DNA of 64,000 bases from UBA9647 sp049522195 (GTDB taxonomy: Bacteria; Bacteroidota; Ignavibacteria; UBA10030). Below are positions 1 to 8,949 of the stretch, piece by piece. A program made the position numbers and the translations under genes. The DNA is taken from positions 1 through 64,000 of the forward strand of contig JBEKOB010000008.1 in NCBI GenBank assembly GCA_049522195.1, in the 5' to 3' direction. The notes under the pieces were generated by a model that was not told the origin of the DNA, did no database searches, and worked only from the letters and a program-made list of their open reading frames with translations. The number at the start of each line of letters is the position of its first letter. Within the stretch, counting starts at the first letter, position 1.

Positions 1-56
1 TGATCACCGATCGCATGCTCAGACTCTTCAAACGACAGGATCGTGGCCGGCCATGA
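1..56 (+). CDS. NAD(P) transhydrogenase alpha subunit, C-terminal end only (partial)
   Basis: Reading from base 3, the codons give ITDRMLRLFKRQDRGRP and a TGA at 54-56. A terminal V/I-T-D-R-M-L-x-M/L-F-K segment is typical of the membrane-bound tail of the transhydrogenase alpha chain (PntA, or PntAB where alpha is split). The stop overlaps the next start as ATGA at 53-56, the usual arrangement for co-translated pnt genes. The rest of the gene lies outside the window, so whether alpha is one chain or two cannot be seen. Confidence 0.8.
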   Translation, partial: ITDRMLRLFKRQDRGRP

Positions 57-1456
57 CACCATACCTCCTCGATCTCCTGTATCTCGTCGCTGCAGTCCTT
101 TTCATCTTCGGTCTCAAGGCTTTGAGCTCGCCGGAATCCGCCCGCCGGGGCATGTTCTACGCTGAGATCGGCATGCTCTTTGCGATTGTCGGGACATTGC
201 TCAGGCACGATATCATACAGTATGAGTGGATTATCGCCGGGCTTACGCTCGGCTCCATCATCGGCGCACTGATGGCGATTTACATGCCGATGACGGCTAT
301 GCCGCAACGGATAGCAATTTCACACTCTTTCGGTGCACTCGCGGCGACCCTCGTCGGCATCGCAGAATACCACCGGCTGAGCGGACAAATCGAGACCGGC
401 ATGATGGCTGCACTCGGCTTTGAGGTGCTTTTCGGTTCCCTCACAATCACCGGGAGCTTGATGGCGTTTGGGAAACTGCAGGAGCTCGTCAAAGGGGCTC
501 CCGTAACCTATCGCTTTCAGAATATCTCGAACATCGCTCTCTTTGCGGCCACGTTTGCGATGTTCATCTACCTCATCTTCAACCCAGGCGCTATGGCTGT
601 CTTCTATGTGATGATTGCCCTCGGACTTGCCATAGGAGTCCTGATGGTCCTGCCAATCGGAGGCGCTGACATGCCTGTCGTCGTCTCCCTGTTGAATTCA
701 TACGCCGGCCTTGCCGCATCGGCAACGGGCTTCGCCATCAACAATAAAGTCCTCATCATTTGCGGCGCCCTCGACGGAACATCTGGTTTTTTCCTTTCCA
801 TTCTTATGAGCCGCGCGATGAACCGTTCATTCACCAATGTACTCTTCGGAGCAGTCGGGGCCGTCAAGCATGATGGCAACGCCGCGCAACAGGAGGAGAA
901 GTCGGTGATTCGGTATACGCCGGACGACGTGGCGTACATTCTCGAGCGTGCGCAATCGGTGATCATCATCCCCGGATACGGACTGGCGGTGGCACGCGCT
1001 CAGCATGCACTCCATGAAATCGCGACACTGCTCATGCAAAACGGGATAACCGTGCGCTATGCGATTCACCCGGTTGCAGGTCGAATGCCCGGACATATGA
1101 ACGTGCTTCTTGCCGAAGCGAACGTGCCGTATGATCTTCTCTTCGAAATGGATCAGATTAATGAGGACTTTCAAAATACGGATGTCGCTCTCATTGTCGG
1201 GGCAAATGACGTCGTAAATCCCGCTGCGCGAACAAAGAAAGACAGCCCACTCTATGGTATGCCTATTCTCAACGCCGATCAGGCACGAACGGTCGTCATC
1301 TGCAAGCGGAGTTTGGGAGCGGGGTTTGCGGGAGAGGACAACGAATTGTTTTACGACAAGAAGACGATGATGGTCTTTGGCGACGCGAAGTCGACCCTCA
1401 CTTCGCTGGTGCAGCTGATGAAGAAGCAGGAATTAGATGTGAAAAGCGCTGCCTAG
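53..1456 (+). CDS. pntB: NAD(P) transhydrogenase beta subunit
   Basis: This inner-membrane subunit couples hydride transfer between NADH and NADP+ to proton translocation, supplying NADPH. The 467 residues match the usual PntB length. Roughly the first 265 residues are a run of hydrophobic helices (proton channel, domain II). From about residue 295 the soluble NADP(H)-binding domain III follows, with the fingerprint GYGLAVARAQ, then AGRMPGHMNVLLAEA, DVALIVGANDVVNPAA and KRSLGAGFAGEDNELFY, all family hallmarks. The start overlaps the preceding alpha-chain stop (ATGA), indicating translational coupling. A strong hairpin terminator follows at 1475-1507, so this is the last gene of its operon. 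The family assignment is very secure. Confidence 0.97.
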   Translation: MTPYLLDLLYLVAAVLFIFGLKALSSPESARRGMFYAEIGMLFAIVGTLLRHDIIQYEWIIAGLTLGSIIGALMAIYMPMTAMPQRIAISHSFGALAATLVGIAEYHRLSGQIETGMMAALGFEVLFGSLTITGSLMAFGKLQELVKGAPVTYRFQNISNIALFAATFAMFIYLIFNPGAMAVFYVMIALGLAIGVLMVLPIGGADMPVVVSLLNSYAGLAASATGFAINNKVLIICGALDGTSGFFLSILMSRAMNRSFTNVLFGAVGAVKHDGNAAQQEEKSVIRYTPDDVAYILERAQSVIIIPGYGLAVARAQHALHEIATLLMQNGITVRYAIHPVAGRMPGHMNVLLAEANVPYDLLFEMDQINEDFQNTDVALIVGANDVVNPAARTKKDSPLYGMPILNADQARTVVICKRSLGAGFAGEDNELFYDKKTMMVFGDAKSTLTSLVQLMKKQELDVKSAA

Positions 1457-1474
1457 CAAAACTTCGAAAAACAA

Positions 1475-1507
1475 ACCGCCCCCGAAGAGAGAACTTCGGA
1501 GGCGGTT
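1475..1507. terminator. Bidirectional hairpin terminator between pntB and a convergent PAP2 gene
   Basis: The arms at 1475-1487 and 1494-1506 are complementary (ACCGCCCCCGAAG against CTTCGGAGGCGGT, one mismatch) with a 6-base loop. A-rich sequence on the left and T-rich on the right suit termination from both sides. It lies between the convergent stops at 1456 and 1543. Confidence 0.8.
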
Positions 1508-1542
1508 ATTCGTTCGTTTTGAATTGAGTTTTGGACTATCTG

Positions 1543-2523
1543 CTAGAACGCCATTGCAAAGTGAACACCTCCACCCCCCTGCCCGTCGAAATGAGGAGAC
1601 ACCGAAATCTCGACTCCCTTTTCGTCCGGACCCTTTGCGAAGTCGGGGATTGAAGGATGTGCGGCGAGCTTACCGAAAACATACCCAAGAGCAATACCGA
1701 CCGGAAGATCACTGTACCAATGCATTCCCTTCGCTACCAGACCTACTCCGAGTGCGCCCGTCAATGTATATCCAAGAGGCTTGATCCATCGTTCCTGGGG
1801 ATAGTTCTCTGCGAGGACGGTCAGAGTCGCCATCGCTGTTGAGATGTGTCCTGAAGGAAACGCATAATAGCTTGGTGGGTGCTTGTCGTATTGTTGAGTG
1901 CGCGGGAAAAACTTCCATCGCCCTGCGCTGTGTGTTGTCGCTGCAGCAGGGCTTTCCCTGCCGGTAACACGTTTCAGAAGCTGCACCGTAATGCCTGTGG
2001 CAAGAAACGCTTCAACCGTCTGGCTTGCGACACGAAGCGCCTTTGGATCGTCCGAAAGCCAGCCATACCCTGCAAACACAGTTGCGATCCCAAGATGTAC
2101 CCTTCCGTCCCCCAGCGCAACCGCATAATCGCTTGCGTCCTTGAATGTCGTCGACGTTCTATACAGCCTCCGGGTTCCTCTCCAGGTCGAGTTGTCTGTA
2201 CGCATCAGTGAAAACGTCAACACGCCGATGCTGGCAATAGTCGGAACGCTTTCGGTTCTCAGCGAGAGGCTCGCGCTGCGCGACCAGTCATTCGGCAGCT
2301 GCGTGAACATGCTATACCACCGCCCTGTTCCCTGCTGGTTAAGAATACCAAGATTGAGTGATGGCTGCACTGGGGAGCTCAGGTTCATATGCTGTAGCTC
2401 ATCATCGAACAACACAGGCTCTTGCTCAACTTGCTGACTGACGCAGGTATGCGTCAGCGCAACGACAACGAGCGCGATAAAGAAGACCCGGACGAGCGTT
2501 TGAGAAAAGGCTGCAAGTATCAT
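1543..2523 (-). CDS. PAP2-family phosphatase, exported (copy 1)
   Basis: This is a type 2 phosphatidic-acid-phosphatase superfamily member of 326 residues, starting with a hydrophobic signal segment (about residues 1-29). By family it removes phosphate from lipid or other phosphomonoesters at the periplasmic face; the substrate is unknown. Visible motifs are KRVTGRESP (motif 1), FPSGH (motif 2, catalytic His) and HWYSD (motif 3, His and Asp of the active site). Motif 1 departs from KX6RP: the position before Pro is Ser instead of Arg. The C-terminus is Gly-rich and ends in a phenylalanine, VHFAMAF, resembling an outer-membrane strand end. It is a tandem paralogue of the next gene, 57 bases away, with the same length and motif spacing. 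Confidence 0.85.
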   Translation of the reverse strand: MILAAFSQTLVRVFFIALVVVALTHTCVSQQVEQEPVLFDDELQHMNLSSPVQPSLNLGILNQQGTGRWYSMFTQLPNDWSRSASLSLRTESVPTIASIGVLTFSLMRTDNSTWRGTRRLYRTSTTFKDASDYAVALGDGRVHLGIATVFAGYGWLSDDPKALRVASQTVEAFLATGITVQLLKRVTGRESPAAATTHSAGRWKFFPRTQQYDKHPPSYYAFPSGHISTAMATLTVLAENYPQERWIKPLGYTLTGALGVGLVAKGMHWYSDLPVGIALGYVFGKLAAHPSIPDFAKGPDEKGVEISVSPHFDGQGGGGVHFAMAF

Positions 2524-2580
2524 AGTGTTCGTGGGGATTGAGTTGATGAGAAATCCTCTCTTCGTTCCCAGCCCCGATCC

Positions 2581-3558
2581 TTAGAATACAATCGCCATTG
2601 ACATTCCTACACCATTTCCATTGACCGCGGGAGCAACGCTCACATGGGGAGCATTCTCGTTCACAGAGCCGGACGCGAGAAGGCCCTCCGGATGAGCGGC
2701 AATCATGCCGAACGCATATCCAATCGCCAATCCGAGCGGATAATCGCTGTACCAGTGTATTCCGCGGTTCACCATCCCGACACCGACAAGTCCGCTCACA
2801 ACATATCCGACAGGCCGGATCCAGGTCGTCTCAGGGTAATTCTCCGCAACGACAATCACGGTCGCCATTGCTGTGCAGATATGTCCCGAAGGAAACGCAT
2901 CGTACGCCGGAACGTGCTTGAGGTAATCAATTTGATTCGGAAAAAACCGCCACGTGCCTGCAGGAGATGTCCGCGTGAACGGGCTCTCACGCCCCGTGAT
3001 ATGCTTCAGAAGCTGGACAACTGCGCCCGAAGAAAGGACGGCCTGCACAATCTGACTGCCTGTCCTGAGGGCACGATCATCATCCTTCAGCAATCCGTAC
3101 GCAGCAAATACACCTCCCAACGCGAATTGCGATTTTCCATCCCCGAGGCTGACAAAAAAATCGCTGACACCAGAAACCGTCTGGGAATTCTTGTACCAGC
3201 GATCGGAAACTTCGTACGTCGCTTTGTCCGTGACGAGTAGCCCCGCGGTCAGAACACTGAGACCGACAAACTCCGGGATTCTGTTTATCTGAAACTTGAT
3301 CGTATAGTACTGTTTTAAATCACCAGGTATGTTGGTGATCATGCTATACCACTTTATCTCCGGTTGCTGCAACGGACGGGCGATTGAATCTGCCTGGGAA
3401 ATGCCGCTGCCGGAGCGCACGACTGCCAACAGCGTATCGGCTGACATCTCTTGTGGATCAACAGAGTGTTGTCTCGACCATGCCACGGTGTGCATGAATA
3501 GAACGAAACAACAGAGAACAGTACCTCCCACTACCCGGATGTTGCATTGATGCGTCAT
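2581..3558 (-). CDS. PAP2-family phosphatase, exported (copy 2)
   Basis: Paralogue of the downstream copy (1543-2523): a signal segment at residues about 10-30, then KHITGRESP, FPSGH and HWYSD in the same order, and a C-terminus ending in phenylalanine (MSMAIVF). The predicted role is dephosphorylation of a lipid or phosphomonoester outside the inner membrane. As in copy 1, the Arg of KX6RP is replaced by Ser, while the catalytic His residues and Asp are kept, so activity is plausible but not certain. I take the ATG at 3558 in preference to the TTG just before it. A perfect 11-bp inverted repeat sits 13 bases upstream of that ATG (3572-3601). Both copies are probably co-transcribed leftward. 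Confidence 0.84.
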   Translation of the reverse strand: MTHQCNIRVVGGTVLCCFVLFMHTVAWSRQHSVDPQEMSADTLLAVVRSGSGISQADSIARPLQQPEIKWYSMITNIPGDLKQYYTIKFQINRIPEFVGLSVLTAGLLVTDKATYEVSDRWYKNSQTVSGVSDFFVSLGDGKSQFALGGVFAAYGLLKDDDRALRTGSQIVQAVLSSGAVVQLLKHITGRESPFTRTSPAGTWRFFPNQIDYLKHVPAYDAFPSGHICTAMATVIVVAENYPETTWIRPVGYVVSGLVGVGMVNRGIHWYSDYPLGLAIGYAFGMIAAHPEGLLASGSVNENAPHVSVAPAVNGNGVGMSMAIVF

Positions 3559-3571
3559 CAATCACTCTCGC

Positions 3572-3601
3572 TCGGCACATACTGAGGTACGTATGTGCCG
3601 A
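3572..3601. promoter_or_regulatory. Perfect 11-bp inverted repeat upstream of a PAP2 gene
   Basis: TCGGCACATAC at 3572-3582 is exactly complementary to GTATGTGCCGA at 3591-3601, with an 8-base loop. It lies in the 5' leader of the leftward PAP2 gene, close to its start. No T-run follows on the coding strand before the gene, so an operator or a translation-controlling hairpin is more likely than a terminator for an upstream gene. Confidence 0.5.
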
Positions 3602-3924
3602 AGCCTCCGCACATCGCCACCTGATAAAAACAATCTGTTAAAATTACGACAAAAAAGCCTGAAATGGAAGTTTTTTGTTGATGTCCTCCCTGGGAATTCA
3701 TAGTGCTGCCCGGGAAACCGAATCATTGTGAGACATCCCCAAGCCTTGCGTGAAAGTGTCTCCGGGTTTCCCGATCAATCAGCGCTGTCAGCCAAGCCGC
3801 CGGATACCAGCGCATCTCTTAGCGAAATCCATTCTCAATGTAATTGGCGGGAGCAGGGAGGCTCCTGAGGTTAGGCCCTCGATTGATGCATTTCTGAGTA
3901 ATCTGGCAATGCTCCCTCGGACCG
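3602..3924. other. Gene-free stretch between TerC and PAP2 genes
   Basis: No convincing gene is present here; a short rightward frame starting at 3750 runs into the TerC gene on the opposite strand and has no recognisable content. The stretch should hold the promoter of the PAP2 pair and the terminator of the TerC gene, but I see no clear hairpin with a T-run. Confidence 0.5.
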
Positions 3925-4851
3925 TCAGATCTTCTCTTGCTTCGGCCACTTCAGGGACGCGAGCACAGACAGAAGGATGACCCCTCCCACGATGACCAGC
4001 GTCAGAACAATAGAGATTGGATACACCCCGGCAAGGAGCATCTTCAATCCTACGAACGTCAAGACGATGGCAAGTCCTATTCTAAGGTAATGGAAAAGGT
4101 TCATGAGTCCCGCGAGAGCAAAATAGAGGGACCGCAAGCCAAGGATGGCAAAAATATTCGATGTGTAGACGATGAAGGGATCTGTGGTGACCGCAAAGAT
4201 TGCTGGTATTGAATCGAGCGCGAACAGAAGGTCGCTGCTCTCAACAACAAGAACAACGATGAAGAGCAGTGTCGCGAAGCGCCGGCCATCGTGCTTCAGG
4301 AAAAACCGTGACCCGTGGTAGCCGGAAGTAACGGGAACGAATCTCTTGAACATGCGGACAAGGACATTCCGTTCCGGACGCACTTCCGCGGCCTCATCCT
4401 GAAATGCCATCTTGACGCCAGTGAACACAAGGAAAATCCCAAAGACATACAGAATCCAGTGGAATTTCACGATCAGCGTCACGCCGAGACCGATGAGCAA
4501 TCCTCTCATCACCTGCGCACCAATGATCCCCCAAAACAGGACCTTGTGTTGGTACTGCGTGGGCACCTTGAAGTACATGAAGATCAGGAGGAAGACAAAG
4601 AGGTTGTCAACGCTCAGCGAGAGCTCGATCAGGTACCCGGTGAGAAACTGAAGTGACGTTTCCCTGCCATGCCAGAAATACAGACCGACGTTGAAGAAAA
4701 GGGCCAGCGAAATCCAGACAGCGCTCCAGCCGAGCGCTTCTTTAATTTTGATCTCACGTTCTTTCCGCTGGAACAGTCCGAGGTCGACCAGCAAGAGGGC
4801 GATGATGAAGACGGTGAAGAGGACGTAGAGAAGAGGTGTGGCCGGAACCAT
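3925..4851 (-). CDS. TerC/Alx-family integral membrane protein
   Basis: A 308-residue polytopic inner-membrane protein of the TerC superfamily. Family signatures include SVDNLFVFLLIF (about residues 80-91) and ESSDLLFALDSIPAIFA (about 205-221), where acidic residues sit inside membrane helices and are thought to bind metal. Characterised relatives (Alx, MeeF/MeeY, TerC) act in manganese export, metallation of exported proteins or tellurite resistance; manganese handling is the likelier role because no other ter genes are nearby. The length and the absence of a CorC/CBS tail place it with Alx-like proteins. It lies 102 bases downstream of the pyrophosphatase gene in the same direction and may be read from that operon. 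Confidence 0.88.
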   Translation of the reverse strand: MVPATPLLYVLFTVFIIALLLVDLGLFQRKEREIKIKEALGWSAVWISLALFFNVGLYFWHGRETSLQFLTGYLIELSLSVDNLFVFLLIFMYFKVPTQYQHKVLFWGIIGAQVMRGLLIGLGVTLIVKFHWILYVFGIFLVFTGVKMAFQDEAAEVRPERNVLVRMFKRFVPVTSGYHGSRFFLKHDGRRFATLLFIVVLVVESSDLLFALDSIPAIFAVTTDPFIVYTSNIFAILGLRSLYFALAGLMNLFHYLRIGLAIVLTFVGLKMLLAGVYPISIVLTLVIVGGVILLSVLASLKWPKQEKI

Positions 4852-4953
4852 GGCTTCAATTCACTCCAGTCCGATGTCGGTACAAGTCTGAAGCTTGAAA
4901 CGACGAGGATTGACGTATGAACACACCACCAAGACTCAAAAGGTACCCCACGG

Positions 4954-5508
4954 TTAATGCCCCTGCTCACTGTCGCGATATTTCAACTGGACCGTTTTCG
5001 CGAAAGCTTTCGAAGCCCTCGCAACGGCGCGGCGCGCCTCGACCACTCCGTGCCAGCCGAAGCTCTTCACGTGCTTCCCCTCGAGTTCCTTGTAACTCAT
5101 AAAAAAGTGTTCGATCTCAATCAACGTATGCCGGGGGAGTTCTTTCACCGACTTAATGGTGGCGTATGTAGGATCTCCCTTGGCAACAGATATCACTTTG
5201 TCGTCCGTCCCTTTTTCATCCTGCATCTTCAGGATCCCGATCGGACGCACTTCGATCATGATCCCGGTCTGTAACGGCTGATCGATAACGATCAGCACAT
5301 CCATCGGATCCCCGTCATCATACAACGTGCTGGGAATGAACCCGTACGCTTCGGGATAGTGCATGGAAGAATACAACACGCGGTCGAGCTGGAAGACGCC
5401 GAGTTCCATGTTGTATTCATATTTGTTTCGACTCCCCTTTGGAAGCTCAACGACAGCGTTGACGACACGGGGAGAATCGTCACCAATCGGGAGGTACTTC
5501 AGATTCAC
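4954..5508 (-). CDS. ppa: Inorganic pyrophosphatase (family I, soluble)
   Basis: Cytoplasmic Mg2+-dependent enzyme splitting pyrophosphate to two phosphates, pulling biosynthetic reactions forward. The family I active-site signature DDGDPMDVL spans residues 64-72, with metal-ligand Asp65 and Asp70 at the same numbering as the E. coli enzyme. The substrate-binding PKGSRNKYEY lies at 23-32 and KxxxxxRY-type basic residues near the C-terminus. Length 184 is normal. The start is a GTG that overlaps the permease stop as GTGA (5505-5508), with AGGGG about 9 bases upstream inside the permease gene. It is therefore the last gene of a permease-permease-ppa operon, an unusual partnership, and a membrane pyrophosphatase is encoded just 3.4 kb away. 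Confidence 0.96.
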   Translation of the reverse strand: MNLKYLPIGDDSPRVVNAVVELPKGSRNKYEYNMELGVFQLDRVLYSSMHYPEAYGFIPSTLYDDGDPMDVLIVIDQPLQTGIMIEVRPIGILKMQDEKGTDDKVISVAKGDPTYATIKSVKELPRHTLIEIEHFFMSYKELEGKHVKSFGWHGVVEARRAVARASKAFAKTVQLKYRDSEQGH

Positions 5509-7001
5509 TGTGTTAACCCCTGCTTTGAGCCGGAAAACATCTTCCAGATGTAATACACCGGAATTCCCAGTAGGACAATGACCAGGCCGGAGCCTGAGTA
5601 TTTGTATTTGTAGATCAGGAGATCCACGGCGATTGCCGAGGCGCAGAGAATATAGAGCCCGGGCAGAATCGGATATCCAAATGCTTTGTACGGTCTCTCC
5701 GCATCCGGCTTCTTCTTCCTCAGGATGAAGATGCCGATTACGGTCAGGACGTAAAAAATGAGGACAGAGAATATTACGTAATCGAGAAGATCATTGTACG
5801 TACCTGACAGGCAGAGGAGGCTTGCCCAGACTCCCTGAACAACCAACGCCGTGCCGGGAACCGAACGCTCGCTCAGTGTCCCAACTTTCTTGAAGAACAC
5901 TCCATCTTTCGCCATTGCGTAGTACACGCGCGCACCAGCCAGAATCAAACCATTGCTGCATCCGAACGTTGAAACCATAATGAGAATAGCCATGATGACC
6001 GCTGCTGGCTCTCCGAAAATCACCGTCACAGCCGCCGTCCCTACCCTGTCCGAACTTGCAAATTGGATTCCCCTTCCCACAAGGTCTGTCGCATCCGGTG
6101 ATCCGAGCACTGGCAGGACAAGGATATACGCGACGTTTGCAAGCAGATAGAGAACTGTCACCACTCCGGTCCCAAGCACGAGGCTCAGCGGTATGTTCCG
6201 CTTCGGATTGATCACTTCACCTGCCGTAAACGTAATGTTGTTCCAGGCATCGCTCGAGAAGAGAGATCCCACCATCGACGTTCCGATGGCGGCGAGCAAC
6301 ATCAATCCCGAGAGAGATTCCACCGAGACAATCTTGCCGCTCGAGACATGTGTCCACGTTGCTGCCCAGAAGTTTGCCAGATTCGTGTCAATTGCATGGG
6401 CGTTGCGTCCCACGAGAATACCGAGAAGAATCAACCCAATGAGCGCAGCTGTCTTTGCAATCGTAAAAATATTCTGGACAATCTTCCCTTCGCGCAGACC
6501 CCGTGAATTAACGAACGTCAGGAACGCGATACAGACAATGGCGACCACCTGCGCTGCTGAAATGCGCAGGCCAAGGATCTCGAGGAGAATCCGGTTTTCG
6601 CCGAGGCCAGGGATCAAGACTGACGTGAATCGTGCGAAGGCAACGGCTACCGCGGCAATGGTGCCGGTTTGAATAACGAGAAACGAGGTCCACCCGTACA
6701 GAAAGCCAACGAGTGGATTATATGCCTCACGCAGATAGACGTACTGCCCGCCTGCGTGAGGCATCATGCCGGCGAGCTCACCATAGCTGAGCGCGCCGGT
6801 AATGGTAATGAGACCTGTGATAAGCCAAACAAGCAGGAGAAGCCCGGGAGAGCCCACGGTCCGCGCGATATCGGCACTAACAATGAAGATTCCCGATCCG
6901 ATCATCGACCCGATAACGATCATCGTCGAATCGAGCAGTCCGAGTCCGTGCTTGAATTCGCGCGACGTTGCCGTCGTGGTCTTATCATCTGCCCGAATCA
7001 T
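5505..7001 (-). CDS. APC-family amino-acid permease (LAT-like)
   Basis: A 498-residue inner-membrane amino-acid transporter of the APC superfamily with about 12 hydrophobic helices. The conserved helix-1 motif GSMIGSGIFIV occurs near residue 32 and the helix-3 region with PHAGGQYVYLREAY around 82-95, both typical of L-type/serine-threonine exchanger-like members. The substrate cannot be read from sequence. Its start overlaps the stop of the upstream CAT-like permease as ATGA (6998-7001), and its stop overlaps ppa as GTGA, so all three are translationally coupled. The neighbouring pair at 12497-15474 repeats the same gene order. Confidence 0.92.
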   Translation of the reverse strand: MIRADDKTTTATSREFKHGLGLLDSTMIVIGSMIGSGIFIVSADIARTVGSPGLLLLVWLITGLITITGALSYGELAGMMPHAGGQYVYLREAYNPLVGFLYGWTSFLVIQTGTIAAVAVAFARFTSVLIPGLGENRILLEILGLRISAAQVVAIVCIAFLTFVNSRGLREGKIVQNIFTIAKTAALIGLILLGILVGRNAHAIDTNLANFWAATWTHVSSGKIVSVESLSGLMLLAAIGTSMVGSLFSSDAWNNITFTAGEVINPKRNIPLSLVLGTGVVTVLYLLANVAYILVLPVLGSPDATDLVGRGIQFASSDRVGTAAVTVIFGEPAAVIMAILIMVSTFGCSNGLILAGARVYYAMAKDGVFFKKVGTLSERSVPGTALVVQGVWASLLCLSGTYNDLLDYVIFSVLIFYVLTVIGIFILRKKKPDAERPYKAFGYPILPGLYILCASAIAVDLLIYKYKYSGSGLVIVLLGIPVYYIWKMFSGSKQGLTQ

Positions 7002-8770
7002 TTCTTGCGAACCGATCCAACGATCATCAATACGACGCCAATTGCAAGGACACCAGCAGTAACATAGAGCGTCGACTTGGCAAAGTCGAGTGTCGCAGTT
7101 TGTTCTGCAACGAGCTTGTGAGTCTCAATGTAGGAATACGCCCAGATAGCCGTGAGAGAAGAGACAATGTTCAGCGCTGCACCAAAGACAATGAGTCTGC
7201 TCCGGCTCTCAAGCCCCTTCGCAAGTTTACTATGGTATCTGCCGTACGAGAAGTAGGTCGTCAATCCGATGACAAGCCATATGATAAGTCGAAGCCATGT
7301 ATCCAGTGGCAGAAACAACATGAGCGCCGATGAAACCACTATGCCCATGATTGGGACGAACGGGACCCAAGGGGTCTTGAACGGCCGAGCGAGATCCGGT
7401 CTTCGTCTTCGAAGAAGCCACACACCCGCACAGACTATGACGAATGCCAGGAGCGTGCCGATGCTCACCAGTTCTCCGAGAACATTGATCGGCAGAAGGG
7501 CTCCGAAGAACGCCACAAATCCTCCCACGATCATCGTTGAGATCCACGGTGTCCGGAAGCGCGGATGCACTTCGCCGGCCCATTTTGGCAGCAGGCCGTC
7601 ATGAGCCATTGAATAAAACACGCGGGACTGGCCAAGCATCATCACCAACATGACGGTTCCAAGGCCAAAGATCGCTCCAAGTTTTACCAGGAATCCACCC
7701 CACTTGATTCCAGTCGCATCGATACCAACAGCCACTGGATCGGATACGTTGAGGCTGGTGTATGGAACAACAGCAGTCAGAAGACCCGCAACAACAATAT
7801 AGAGAATGGTGCATATGAACAGCGATCCCATAATACCAATCGGCATGTCCTTCTGCGGATTTTTTGCTTCCTGTGCCGCCGTCGAAACAGCATCGAATCC
7901 GATATAAGCGAAGAAAATAACGCTTGCAGCCCGAGCGATGCCAGACCAACCGAATTTTCCGAACTCGCCAAGGTTGGGGGGAATGAAGTGCTTCCAGTTC
8001 TTCGTAATCGTTTCATCAGGATGAGTGAACACAAAGTAACCAACGATGCCGATGAAGATCATCACAATGGCGAGCTTGACGATGACAATTGCGGAATTGA
8101 AGTTTGCTGATTCTTTGATGCCGATCACCAATATGGTCGTGATGCCCAGGATCGCAAGGAATGCCACGAGGTTGAATGATGCCACCATGTGTGGAAGCTG
8201 GGCAATTTGGTCGGCGGTCAGTGACGTTTCCAGTGTAGCTTTGATGCGGTCAAAGTGCTGCCAGTTATCCTGGTACCAAACCAAGGCGGTACCCGGCGCA
8301 CCCGTAAGCTGCGGCGGTATGTGAATACCGAAGTCATTCAAGAAACTGAGGAGGTAGCCACTCCAACCCGACGCAACGGTAGCAGCACCAAACGCGTACT
8401 CCAGTATGAGGTCCCAGCCGATAATCCAGGCAAAAAGCTCCCCCAGAGTTGCGTACCCATAGGTGTATGCCGATCCTGCAATCGGTATCAGCGAAGCGAA
8501 TTCTGCGTAGCAGAGACCCGCGAAAACGCAGGCAATGCCTGCCAACACAAATGAAAGAACGATTGCGGGTCCTGCGTAATTCGCGGCCGCGGAGCCTGTA
8601 AGCACAAAAATGCCAGCGCCGATGATGGCTCCGATGCCGAGCGTGATGAGGTTGACAGGGCCAAGAACTCGCTTCAGTGAGTGCTCACCACTCTCCTGTG
8701 ACTCACGAAGCAGGGCGTCGAGCGGCTTCGTGACCAAGAGTCGAGACAACGCAGAATCCTGATTACTCAT
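6998..8770 (-). CDS. APC-family amino-acid permease (cationic amino-acid transporter type)
   Basis: A 590-residue polytopic permease of the CAT branch of the APC superfamily. Family features: LKRVLGPVNLITLGIGAIIGAGIFVLTG near the N-terminus is the CAT opening (helix 1, residues about 33-60), followed by FAGLCYAEFASLIPIAGSAY around 90-110, and FFAYIGFDAVSTAAQEAKNP in the middle. A final pair of helices beyond the usual 12 explains the length. It is expected to import amino acids; the cationic preference is a family expectation only. An excellent ribosome site, AAAGGAGG, lies 8 bases before the ATG. It is the first gene of the permease-permease-ppa operon. Confidence 0.92.
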   Translation of the reverse strand: MSNQDSALSRLLVTKPLDALLRESQESGEHSLKRVLGPVNLITLGIGAIIGAGIFVLTGSAAANYAGPAIVLSFVLAGIACVFAGLCYAEFASLIPIAGSAYTYGYATLGELFAWIIGWDLILEYAFGAATVASGWSGYLLSFLNDFGIHIPPQLTGAPGTALVWYQDNWQHFDRIKATLETSLTADQIAQLPHMVASFNLVAFLAILGITTILVIGIKESANFNSAIVIVKLAIVMIFIGIVGYFVFTHPDETITKNWKHFIPPNLGEFGKFGWSGIARAASVIFFAYIGFDAVSTAAQEAKNPQKDMPIGIMGSLFICTILYIVVAGLLTAVVPYTSLNVSDPVAVGIDATGIKWGGFLVKLGAIFGLGTVMLVMMLGQSRVFYSMAHDGLLPKWAGEVHPRFRTPWISTMIVGGFVAFFGALLPINVLGELVSIGTLLAFVIVCAGVWLLRRRRPDLARPFKTPWVPFVPIMGIVVSSALMLFLPLDTWLRLIIWLVIGLTTYFSYGRYHSKLAKGLESRSRLIVFGAALNIVSSLTAIWAYSYIETHKLVAEQTATLDFAKSTLYVTAGVLAIGVVLMIVGSVRKK

Positions 8771-8886
8771 GCGACAAACCTCCTTTTGTTGGTGAAAAAG
8801 CGGATTCCAAGAGGGAGAACTACGACGTTTTCAATTCTAATTGTTTTTGCACTCGGAAACAAGCGAATAGTGCCTCTGCAAACAGC

Positions 8887-8919
8887 AAAGCCGCCCCGAG
8901 TGACTCCCGGGACGGCTTT
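8887..8919 (-). terminator. Hairpin terminator downstream of hppA
   Basis: AAAGCCGCCCCGAG and CTCCCGGGACGGCTTT form a strong stem with a short loop. It lies about 30 bases after the leftward hppA stop at 8950 and ahead of the permease operon start. Confidence 0.7.
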
Positions 8920-8949
8920 CGCAATTCATATCGTCGAAAAGTTGCTGGC

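Noticed and set aside
3750..3980. Rightward 76-codon frame before the TerC gene
   Set aside because: It runs into the end of TerC antisense and has no support.
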